Positions 1-6,461 of a stretch of 64,000 nucleotides of DNA are shown here, in pieces. The stretch's first letter is position 1, and every line of letters starts with the position of its first letter. The translations under genes and the position numbers were made by a program. Origin of the DNA: CAXXOK01 sp963678055 (GTDB lineage Bacteria; Bacillota; Clostridia; Christensenellales; Aristaeellaceae). The notes under the pieces were generated by a model, which did no database searches, was not told the origin of the DNA, and worked only from the letters and a program-made list of their open reading frames with translations. The stretch covers positions 1,178,001 through 1,242,000 of the forward strand of contig OY782679.1 of NCBI GenBank assembly GCA_963678055.1, in the 5' to 3' direction.

Positions 1-1
1 T

Positions 2-577
2 GTGAAACGCATTCTGGCGACCGATGCGGTCGCCGATCAACTGGTGCCCAAACTACTGGAGGGCATTGCCAAGCTGAAGGTGGGGGACCCGCGTGAAAAC
101 GCCACGATCATCCCGCTGATTAACACCCAGGCAGCGGATTTTGTCATGGAACTCATAGACGATGCCGTGGCAAAGGGTGCCAAGGTGCTCACGGGCGGAA
201 CCCGCGAGGGCAACCTGATTCAGCCGACTTTGGTGGATAAAGTGACCACCGATATGCGTCTGGCCTGGGAGGAGCCGTTTGGCCCTGTATTGCCGATTCT
301 TCGTGTGAAGACGATTGACGAAGCCATCGACATCGCCAACCGCTCGGAGTACGGCTTACAGTCTTCGGTATTCACCAAGAATATTCACGATGCGTTCTAC
401 ATTGCCAACCGGCTTGAGGTCGGCACGGTGCAAATCAACAATAAAACCGAGCGCGGGCCGGACCACTTCCCGTTCCTGGGTGTGAAGGCATCCGGCATGG
501 GTACGCAGGGCGTAAAATATGCCATCGAAGCGATGACACGGCCCAAAGCCATCGTGTTCAACTTGCAGGAAAGCTAA
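2..577 (+). CDS. gapN: NADP-dependent non-phosphorylating glyceraldehyde-3-phosphate dehydrogenase, C-terminal part
   Basis: This is the C-terminal 191 residues of an aldehyde dehydrogenase of the GapN type. GapN oxidises glyceraldehyde-3-phosphate directly to 3-phosphoglycerate and makes NADPH, bypassing an ATP-forming step of glycolysis. The visible part has the typical MRLAWEEPFGPVLPI block, the SEYGLQSSVFT stretch, the EVGTVQINNKTERGPD segment and an end in EAMTRPKAIVF, all close to what I know of GapN proteins. The catalytic cysteine and most of the NADP site lie upstream of the window, so the gene is cut by the edge and its start is unknown. It is followed after 42 bases by the korAB pair, so the three are probably co-transcribed and serve reductant supply. 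Confidence 0.9.
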   Translation: MKRILATDAVADQLVPKLLEGIAKLKVGDPRENATIIPLINTQAADFVMELIDDAVAKGAKVLTGGTREGNLIQPTLVDKVTTDMRLAWEEPFGPVLPILRVKTIDEAIDIANRSEYGLQSSVFTKNIHDAFYIANRLEVGTVQINNKTERGPDHFPFLGVKASGMGTQGVKYAIEAMTRPKAIVFNLQES

Positions 578-619
578 GAAAGAAAGTCAAATACCTACAA
601 TAATAAGGGGGAATAACAA

Positions 620-2305
620 ATGAATTTATGTATTGGCGGTGCGGCAGGAGACGGCATTGAAACGATGGCCGGCATTCTGGAAAAAACGTTGCAGCGCTCT
701 GGATTCTATGTGCATTCCATACGCGATTTTATGTCTCGCATTCGCGGTGGGCATAACTTTGCGCAGGTCCGCTTTGATGTGGAACCGGTGAAAGCACATA
801 GAGATGCGCTGGATATTTTAATTGCGTATGATCTGCGCAGTTATGACCAGCACAAAGACCGCTTGAAAGAGGATGGCATACTATTGGCCGATCCCCAGCT
901 TGAGATTGAGGACAAACGGCTGCTGCCGATTGCGCTGAAATCGCTGGCGAAGGAATCCGGCAGTGCGCGCACAATCGGTGTTGTTTGCATCGGTGCGCTG
1001 GCAAAACTGCTGGGACTGTCAATGGAAACGGCGGAGACGGTGCTCAAAGAGTCGCTGCCTGAAAAACTGGTGGCGATGAACCTAACGGCGGTTCGCAAGG
1101 GCTACGATAGCATAGAGGAATCCAAAACGCTTCAATCGGCAGATGTCAAAGGGCAGCTGCTGGTGAGCGGTGCGGAAGCCCTGTCGATGGGCGCGATTGC
1201 CGGTGGACTGCGCTTTTACAGCGCGTATCCGATGTCCCCGTCCACATCAATCTTGAACTTTGTTACCGCGCATGCCGAGGAATTCGGTTTGGCGGTGGAG
1301 CAGGCGGAGGATGAAATCGCCGCCATCAATATGGGGCTTGGCGCTTCGTTTGCGGGTGCCAATGCCATGGTCGGCACCAGCGGCGGCGGATTTGCGCTGA
1401 TGGTCGAGGCCCTTGGTCTGGCTGGCATTGCGGAACTGCCGATTGTGATGGTCGACGTGCAACGCCCCGGCCCGGCAACCGGACTGCCGACCCGCACCGA
1501 GCAGAGCGATCTGCTGTTTCTGTGCTTTGCCTCCCAGGGCGAGTTCCCGCGCATGGTGATCGCGGTTCGCAATCACACCGACGCGTTTTATCAAACAGCG
1601 CGTGCTATGCAGCTGGCGAAAAAATATCAGATTCCTGTTCTGGTGCTGTCAGATCAGTACCTGGCGGATTCGTCCGCGACGATTGACCCGCTTGATGTTA
1701 AAAGAGCGGCCAGCAGCGTAAAACCGCTGGAGCAAGGTACGGTTGATACCGAGAACTACCTGCGCTATCAGTATACGGACAACGGTATTTCGCCGATGCT
1801 TGTTCCCGGTAAGACGGACGCTTTAGTGCGGTCCGACAGCGACGAGCACACGGAAGAAGGCACCATCACTGAAAGCGCTGAAGTGCGCGTAAAGATGGTG
1901 GACAAACGCGCCCGCAAGCTGGACTTGCTGGCGGAGGAACTGCTGGAGCCTGCATACACCGGCGCTGACAATGCCGAGATCCTGCTGCTGGGCTTTGGTA
2001 CAACGACCGACGCGATTGCAGAAGCGGTTGCGATGCTAAACAAGCAGGGCGTGTCCATCGGCGCGCTGGCGTTTGGGGATATCTACCCGATGCCCCAAAA
2101 AGAACTACAGAAGCGCTGGAAACAGGCAAAATCCGTCTACAGTGTAGAACAGAATGCCACAGCCCAGTTAGCCAAACTCATTCGCATGGAAACGGGCCTG
2201 ACTGTAGATGACAGTGTTCTCAAATACGATGGCAGACAGCTGTCTGTGGACGATATTGTTCGCGGATTGCAAGCCTTTGGAATCGGCAAGGAGGTGTCCA
2301 AATGA
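620..2305 (+). CDS. 2-oxoacid:ferredoxin oxidoreductase, fused gamma-alpha subunit
   Basis: This 561-residue protein is the large subunit of a two-subunit 2-oxoacid:ferredoxin oxidoreductase, which oxidatively decarboxylates a 2-oxoacid to its acyl-CoA and reduces ferredoxin. Residues 1 to about 175 form the gamma domain (GGAAGDGIETMAG start, RIRGGHNF). The alpha pyrimidine-binding domain begins near residue 185 (SAYPMSPSTS) and carries the GLPTRTEQSD segment typical of KorA-type proteins, and a C-terminal domain follows. An AGGGGG-like ribosome binding site precedes the ATG. The stop overlaps the start of the beta subunit by four bases (ATGA). No iron-sulfur delta subunit is encoded next to it, as expected for the Kor/Oor-like two-subunit class. 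The true substrate (2-oxoglutarate, pyruvate or branched-chain oxoacid) cannot be read from sequence. Confidence 0.9.
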   Translation: MNLCIGGAAGDGIETMAGILEKTLQRSGFYVHSIRDFMSRIRGGHNFAQVRFDVEPVKAHRDALDILIAYDLRSYDQHKDRLKEDGILLADPQLEIEDKRLLPIALKSLAKESGSARTIGVVCIGALAKLLGLSMETAETVLKESLPEKLVAMNLTAVRKGYDSIEESKTLQSADVKGQLLVSGAEALSMGAIAGGLRFYSAYPMSPSTSILNFVTAHAEEFGLAVEQAEDEIAAINMGLGASFAGANAMVGTSGGGFALMVEALGLAGIAELPIVMVDVQRPGPATGLPTRTEQSDLLFLCFASQGEFPRMVIAVRNHTDAFYQTARAMQLAKKYQIPVLVLSDQYLADSSATIDPLDVKRAASSVKPLEQGTVDTENYLRYQYTDNGISPMLVPGKTDALVRSDSDEHTEEGTITESAEVRVKMVDKRARKLDLLAEELLEPAYTGADNAEILLLGFGTTTDAIAEAVAMLNKQGVSIGALAFGDIYPMPQKELQKRWKQAKSVYSVEQNATAQLAKLIRMETGLTVDDSVLKYDGRQLSVDDIVRGLQAFGIGKEVSK

Positions 2306-3150
2306 GCAGCGGAGTATTTCACACAACGGAAACGGCATGGTGCCCCGGTTGCGGCAACCATAGTATTATCAAGACCTTGGCAGAGGTACTGTCCGACTTG
2401 GAACTTAAGCCCAGTGATGTGCTGCTGGTAGGCGGCATCGGGCAGGCGGCCAAGCTGAACCAGTACGTAAACGCCAACGGCTTTTCCGGCCTGCATGGCC
2501 GGTCGCTGCCTGCGGCAGTCGCCGCCAAGATGGTCAATGAAAAGCTGACGGTAATCGTCAACACCGGTGATGGCGACAGCTACGGTGAAGGCGGCAACCA
2601 CTTCCTGCACAATATCCGCCGGAATGTGGATATTACGCACTTTGCCCACGATAATCAGATTTACGGCCTGACCAAGGGGCAGACCTCGCCGACTTCCGAT
2701 CCCTGCGGGGATGATCGCTCGGGTGCGTGTAACCTGAGCAAGCCGTTCAATCCGCTATTGATCGCACTGGCTGCCGGGGCAACCTTCGTAGCACGCTCAT
2801 TCAGCGGCAATACGGAACATCTGGCCAAGATCATGAAAGCCGCCATCAATCACAAGGGATATGCGCTTGTGGATATTCTCCAGCCCTGTGTGAGCTTTAA
2901 CAAGGTGAACAACTTTAGCTATTATAAAGAGCACACCTACGAGCTGGAAAAAGAGTACGACAAGACCAATCTCGAAACTGCCATCCTGCGCAGTATGGAG
3001 TATGGGCCCAAGATTCCCATTGGCATCCTGTATCAGGTGCAAAAGCCCACGTATCAGCAGCAGCGGCCTGCGATTTACGATGGCACCCTGATGGTCGACA
3101 AGCAGTTTTCGCAAGACAAACTCGAAGCGCTGCTTGCCACATACGCGTAA
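2302..3150 (+). CDS. 2-oxoacid:ferredoxin oxidoreductase, beta (TPP-binding) subunit
   Basis: This 282-residue partner of the preceding gene carries the thiamine pyrophosphate site and an iron-sulfur cluster. The N-terminal CPGCGNHS motif supplies cluster cysteines. The GDGDSYGEGGNHF block and the following DNQIYGLTKGQTSPT segment are the Mg-TPP binding signature of KorB-type subunits. The length matches the family. Its start overlaps the alpha stop, indicating translational coupling, and a strong terminator follows 15 bases after the stop. Together the two subunits form a heterodimer or dimer of heterodimers in the cytoplasm, feeding reduced ferredoxin to other electron carriers. The nqr genes in this window take NADH rather than ferredoxin, so a direct link is not implied. 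Confidence 0.92.
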   Translation: MSSGVFHTTETAWCPGCGNHSIIKTLAEVLSDLELKPSDVLLVGGIGQAAKLNQYVNANGFSGLHGRSLPAAVAAKMVNEKLTVIVNTGDGDSYGEGGNHFLHNIRRNVDITHFAHDNQIYGLTKGQTSPTSDPCGDDRSGACNLSKPFNPLLIALAAGATFVARSFSGNTEHLAKIMKAAINHKGYALVDILQPCVSFNKVNNFSYYKEHTYELEKEYDKTNLETAILRSMEYGPKIPIGILYQVQKPTYQQQRPAIYDGTLMVDKQFSQDKLEALLATYA

Positions 3151-3165
3151 CTATCGAGTAACATA

Positions 3166-3200
3166 CCCCGGCGCAGTCTGACTGCGCCGGGGTTTTGTTT
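3166..3200 (+). terminator. rho-independent terminator after korB
   Basis: A perfect 12-bp stem (CCCCGGCGCAGT with ACTGCGCCGGGG) and a 3-base loop are followed by TTTTGTTTGTTTT. It closes the gapN-kor operon and marks the left border of the AT-rich retron island. Confidence 0.92.
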
Positions 3201-3469
3201 GTTTTCCCACATGATGTGTGATTTTAGGTATTGTTAGCGATACTTATCATCACTAACAATAATAAATTTAGCAAACTATACCATGTGGTAGTCACCACTT
3301 CTTATCGCTAAAAGACTCTTTATGAAGTAATGTTATATTTTAAATGTCATAATAATTAAAAAGAGACAGTACATTTTGATTATGCGTGTCCAAATCCATT
3401 TGCCTTTTGCTTGAGTTTGCATGTTCTGTACATGAGCTTGTTAGAAAGAAGTATTTGTCTGAGAATCAC
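3201..3469. other. AT-rich non-coding stretch left of the retron
   Basis: No convincing gene is present. The stretch is clearly AT-richer than the kor genes. It holds a 9-bp inverted repeat (TATTGTTAG at 3229-3237 and CTAACAATA at 3253-3261) and a short palindrome TACCATGTGGTA at 3279-3290. Either could be an end of the inserted segment or a protein binding site. I see no transposase or integrase remnant. Confidence 0.5.
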
Positions 3470-3499
3470 TTGCTTTTTGATGCAGTTGTAATATAGAAT
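3470..3499 (+). promoter_or_regulatory. candidate promoter of the retron ncRNA/RT operon
   Basis: TTGCTT (3470-3475) and TAGAAT (3494-3499) are separated by 18 bases and would start transcription close to the first strand of the retron ncRNA stem. The match is moderate. The position, a few bases before the ncRNA, is what retrons show. Confidence 0.5.
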
Positions 3500-3505
3500 A
3501 GATTC

Positions 3506-3643
3506 AAGCGTGTGGCTAGATTTTGTGCTTATGTTTCGTAAGCGTTGACAACAAAGGTAGGGCGTTTGCTCATTATCTTCAGGAGAATTATATAGAATAG
3601 ATGCAATTTAATGCATCCATGCGTAATGAGTAGCCACACGCTT
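3506..3643 (+). ncRNA. retron msr-msd non-coding RNA
   Basis: A perfect 13-bp inverted repeat, AAGCGTGTGGCTA at 3506-3518 and TAGCCACACGCTT at 3631-3643, brackets this 138-base region and fits the a1/a2 pairing that defines retron ncRNAs. The first G after a1 (position 3519) is the expected branch guanosine. Next comes an msr-type stem-loop, GCTTA at 3527-3531 pairing with TAAGC at 3539-3543 around a TGTTTCG loop. The msd part is a long hairpin whose base is CTCATTA at 3569-3575 with TAATGAG at 3624-3630 and which carries an inner hairpin at 3600-3617. The reverse transcriptase start codon lies 24 bases downstream. In known retrons the reverse transcriptase copies the msd from the 2'-OH of the branch G to give RNA-linked msDNA. 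The structure is read by eye, not computed. Confidence 0.85.
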
Positions 3644-3666
3644 CCAATTTCTCTAGGAGCAACTAA

Positions 3667-5343
3667 ATGAGTGAATTCAACGAACTTCAAGGGCGAAATC
3701 AACTAGCAGATTTCTTGGGTATTCGTAGGAGTACGTTGACATATATTCTATACGTGAAAAGAACAGAAAATCTATATACATTTTTTACAATACCTAAGCG
3801 GAATGGTGATTCTCGCCCAATTCATGCTCCGAAACCTTCTTTAAAGAGTATTCAGAAGTTACTCGCATATGCATTGTGGAAGCAGCAAATCGAAGTACAT
3901 AGAGGTAACAATATAAGCAATAAACTATCACATGCTTTTGAGAAGGGGAAAAGCATCATTACCAACGCAAAAGTACATCGCAATAAGCGCTATGTTCTGA
4001 ATATTGATTTAGAGGATTTTTTTGATAGCTTTCATTTCGGTCGAGTAAAGGGTTTCTTTGAGAAGAACAGAGATTTCCAAGTATCATCAGAAGTGGCTAT
4101 TGCTATCGCTCAACTGGCTTGCTATAACGGACATCTTCCCCAAGGTGCTCCAAGTTCTCCGATTATCACGAATTTAATATGCCAAATACTAGACATCAGA
4201 CTTTATAAAATGGCAAAGGCTTATAAGCTTGATTTTACTCGTTATGCTGATGACCTGACATTTTCGACGAATAATAAACACTTTCTAGATGAATATGATG
4301 AGTTTATGCAAAAACTGAACGATATCATATCACGAGCAGGATTTAGAATTAATGCAGATAAGACAAGATTACAGTATTGTGATTCTCAACAGAAAGTTAC
4401 AGGTCTTGTTGTTAATAAAAAGATAGGGGTTGACAAAACTTACGTTAAAGCCACACGGGCAATGGCGCATAGTCAATATACAAAAGGTGAATTTGAGATT
4501 AATGGTGAACTGGGAACTATGAATCAACTAGAAGGGAGGTTTGCGTTTATAGACCAAATTGAGCACGAGAATAATAAGCATGATAGAGAACCGCATAGTA
4601 TTTTCTCGTTAAACCATAGAGAGAAACAGTATCAGAAATTTCTTTATTACAGATACTTTCAAGCTAATAGTAAACCACTTGTTGTTACAGAAGGAATAAC
4701 AGACAGTATTCACATTAAGGCTGCTTTAAAAAAACTATATTCAGATTATCCGAAATTAGTTACTAAGAATGATACAGAGTATGAATTTCACATAGCATTT
4801 TTACGAAAGTCGGAACGATTTCATTATTTCTTAGGATTGAGCGAAACAGGTGCCGATTCTATGAAAAACATCTTCAACTTTTATTCCGAGAAGGATAATA
4901 GAAATTTCAAAAATTATTCTAAATACTTTACAAAACTAGGAACACCTGCCCCAGATAATCCAGTAATATTGTTGTTTGATAATGAAGTTCATGGAGATAA
5001 GCCACTAGAAAAGCTCATGAAATATACTGGAAATAAAGAACGTATCGAGCAATTATCACAAACAGACTTGTTTATAAAACTATCTGGAAACCTTTATTTG
5101 TTAACTATTCCATTAGTTGATGGTAAAGATGAATGCGAGATTGAGGATTTACATGATACCACGACATTATCACATGTTATAGAGGGGAGAAGATTTAGCC
5201 CGAAACCAAAGGGTGAAGGGTATTATGGCAAGGTGGATTTTGCTAACTATGTTCAGACCAATTATAAGACGATAGATTTCAGTAAATTTAGACCTTTACT
5301 TGACAAGCTTACTGAGATTAACGAAATCTATCGTGCTATGTGA
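3667..5343 (+). CDS. retron reverse transcriptase fused to a TOPRIM-like domain
   Basis: This 558-residue protein has the retron hallmarks. Region X reads NAKVH (100-104), RT motif A is IDLEDFFDSF (Asp114), motif B is LPQGAPSSP (157-165), the catalytic YADD is at 193-196, and region Y contains VTG (244-246). After about residue 330 comes a second domain with a TOPRIM-type pattern: a beta strand ending in TEGITD (Glu342, Asp346) and a later ILLFDNE (Asp438, Glu440). RT-TOPRIM fusions of this length are known from retron Ec67 (Retron-Eco2). There the RT makes msDNA and the TOPRIM part is the effector of an anti-phage abortive response. No separate effector gene lies beside it, as expected for a fused type. 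AGGAGC seven bases upstream sets the ATG start. The gene is much AT-richer than its neighbours, a sign of transfer. Confidence 0.92.
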   Translation: MSEFNELQGRNQLADFLGIRRSTLTYILYVKRTENLYTFFTIPKRNGDSRPIHAPKPSLKSIQKLLAYALWKQQIEVHRGNNISNKLSHAFEKGKSIITNAKVHRNKRYVLNIDLEDFFDSFHFGRVKGFFEKNRDFQVSSEVAIAIAQLACYNGHLPQGAPSSPIITNLICQILDIRLYKMAKAYKLDFTRYADDLTFSTNNKHFLDEYDEFMQKLNDIISRAGFRINADKTRLQYCDSQQKVTGLVVNKKIGVDKTYVKATRAMAHSQYTKGEFEINGELGTMNQLEGRFAFIDQIEHENNKHDREPHSIFSLNHREKQYQKFLYYRYFQANSKPLVVTEGITDSIHIKAALKKLYSDYPKLVTKNDTEYEFHIAFLRKSERFHYFLGLSETGADSMKNIFNFYSEKDNRNFKNYSKYFTKLGTPAPDNPVILLFDNEVHGDKPLEKLMKYTGNKERIEQLSQTDLFIKLSGNLYLLTIPLVDGKDECEIEDLHDTTTLSHVIEGRRFSPKPKGEGYYGKVDFANYVQTNYKTIDFSKFRPLLDKLTEINEIYRAM

Positions 5344-5463
5344 TTAGAATCTCTAGTTATTTATATCGTCTTTTGTGTTGTTTGGTTCTGATGTAATTCT
5401 TCGAAAACAAGTCACCACAAATAGTCAAATTATAGCAAATATAAAGTGTTCGATATGTTATAT

Positions 5464-5476
5464 CATCAGGGATTCG
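5464..5476 (+). repeat. direct copy of the tRNA-Lys 3'-end sequence (possible att remnant)
   Basis: CATCAGGGATTCG is identical to 5646-5658, inside the acceptor/T-arm end of the tRNA-Lys gene and in the same orientation. A displaced copy of a tRNA 3' end is what site-specific integration leaves behind. Confidence 0.5.
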
Positions 5477-5530
5477 CCGCCTGCATAGCAGGCTAACGGC
5501 TCGCTCGTACCTTCCTCGCCCTGTCACCTA

Positions 5531-5556
5531 AAAATGACCACACAGGGTCATTTTTT
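5531..5556. terminator. hairpin terminator, possibly for the retron transcript
   Basis: A nine-base stem, AAAATGACC with GGTCATTTT around ACACAG, is followed by further T residues (TTTTTT at 5551-5556). It could end the retron RT transcript about 190 bases after its stop, and works in principle in both directions. Confidence 0.6.
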
Positions 5557-5575
5557 AAACGGTGCCAGCCCTCTC

Positions 5576-5591
5576 GGGTTCGAATCCCTGA
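5576..5591 (-). repeat. inverted copy of the tRNA-Lys T-arm
   Basis: GGGTTCGAATCCCTGA here equals the reverse complement of 5648-5663 in the tRNA-Lys gene (16 of 16 bases). Its last 11 bases also pair with the direct copy starting at 5467, so 5467-5591 is bracketed by inverted tRNA-derived ends. No complete tRNA can be folded from it. Confidence 0.55.
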
Positions 5592-5602
5592 AAAAGACGG
5601 AT

Positions 5603-5637
5603 AATAAAAAGGCATCCGATTGGATGCCTTTTTATTA
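5603..5637 (-). terminator. terminator of tRNA-Lys
   Basis: A long perfect hairpin, AATAAAAAGGCATCC with GGATGCCTTTTTATT around GATT, directly abuts the encoded CCA end of tRNA-Lys on the minus strand and ends in a T-rich arm on that strand. Confidence 0.8.
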
Positions 5638-5714
5638 TGGTACACCATCAGGGATTCGAACCCTGGACACCCTGATTAAGAGTCAGGTGCTCTAGCCAGC
5701 TGAGCTAATGGTGC
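5638..5714 (-). tRNA. tRNA-Lys (anticodon CTT)
   Basis: Read on the minus strand, GCACCAT pairs with ATGGTGT to form the acceptor stem (first pair G-U), followed by discriminator A and an encoded CCA. The D-arm holds AGCTCAGCTGG, and the anticodon loop CTCTTAA gives anticodon CTT (Lys, AAG codon). The T-arm is GGGTTCGAATCCC. All arms pair. Its 3' end faces the retron island, the side on which tRNA-targeting elements usually insert. Confidence 0.95.
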
Positions 5715-5865
5715 ATACGGCGCAAATGTTTCAAGAGCGCAAAAATCATTATACGCGAAAACGGGGATTTGTCAACCCGTTTTTCTTGGCAGCGGCACGG
5801 AAAAACAGTCGTTTTGCAGCGTGTGAAACGGTTTGCACAGCATGGTAAATATGGCTGTATATGCC

Positions 5866-5894
5866 TTGCACATCAACCCATGTTCATGTATAAT
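5866..5894 (+). promoter_or_regulatory. promoter of the P-loop ATPase gene
   Basis: TTGCAC and TATAAT are separated by 17 bases, a near-consensus housekeeping promoter about 60 bases before the next start codon. The rest of the gap between tRNA-Lys and that gene (5715-5865) holds nothing I can identify. Confidence 0.75.
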
Positions 5895-5960
5895 ATTGGT
5901 GAAGCAATGGTTACGTAACGGTAATCAACACCGAACAAGATATTTAAGGAGGCGTTGCCG

Positions 5961-6371
5961 TTGATTCAGGTGATTGCCGGCAGAAAAGGTTCAGGGAAGA
6001 CTAAGCGCATCATTGACATGGCCAATAAAGCCAGCCAGGATTCAAAGAGTGATATCGTATTCATCGATGATGATAATCGGTACATGTTTGATCTCCGTCA
6101 TGAAGTGCGCTTTATTAATGCCACGGAGTACGACCTGTCCAACGATCAGATGTTTACCGGGTTCCTCACAGGCGCGGTTTCGCAGAACTTTGACGTCGGA
6201 CTGATCTTGATTGATGCATTCAAAAAGTTGATCAAGCTCGATCTTGCGGAGACAGAACCGTTTTTCAAACGCCTGGATACGATCAGCGAAAAACACAATG
6301 TGAATTTCGTTCTCTCCATCAGCGAGGCACCGGCTGATCTCCCCGACTTCATTCAAAAGTATGTAATTTAA
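5961..6371 (+). CDS. conserved small P-loop ATP-binding protein, function unknown
   Basis: The protein has 136 residues from a TTG start. That start is chosen because AAGGAGG ends eight bases before it, while another TTG six bases earlier is too close. The N-terminus carries a Walker A motif, GRKGSGKT (residues 6-13), and a hydrophobic strand ending in Asp (FDVGLILIDAF) could be Walker B. The size is that of a minimal nucleotide-binding domain without any accessory region. I recall similar proteins as single-copy conserved hypotheticals in Clostridia, with no assigned function. It stands alone between its own promoter and a terminator. The role is unknown. Confidence 0.75.
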   Translation: MIQVIAGRKGSGKTKRIIDMANKASQDSKSDIVFIDDDNRYMFDLRHEVRFINATEYDLSNDQMFTGFLTGAVSQNFDVGLILIDAFKKLIKLDLAETEPFFKRLDTISEKHNVNFVLSISEAPADLPDFIQKYVI

Positions 6372-6386
6372 CCCTTTGGAAGTCAG

Positions 6387-6416
6387 AGGCGGAAGCTTAC
6401 GGGCTTCCGCTTCTTC
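6387..6416 (+). terminator. terminator after the P-loop gene
   Basis: GCGGAAGC (6389-6396) and GCTTCCGC (6403-6410) form an eight-base stem followed by TTCTT. The T tract is weak. Confidence 0.65.
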
Positions 6417-6461
6417 CTATCATGCGGCAATTTGGCCGCAGAAACTCGCAGGAGGGCAAGC

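Larger units (their letters stand above)
5344..5637. other. non-coding region with tRNA T-arm copies, between retron and tRNA-Lys
   Basis: No gene is supported. The first 110 bases are AT-rich and retron-like. From 5464 the composition changes and the sequence carries partial copies of the T-arm of the adjacent tRNA-Lys in both orientations, plus two hairpins listed separately. It looks like a worn integration junction rather than a promoter region. Confidence 0.55.

Noticed and set aside
5561..5599. Possible second tRNA on the plus strand (GGGTTCGAATCCC motif)
   Set aside because: Only a T-arm-like piece is present; no acceptor, D or anticodon arms can be formed around it.
3201..5637. Insertion sequence or prophage remnant around the retron
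   Set aside because: No transposase, integrase or phage gene fragments can be seen; only composition and tRNA repeats hint at mobility.
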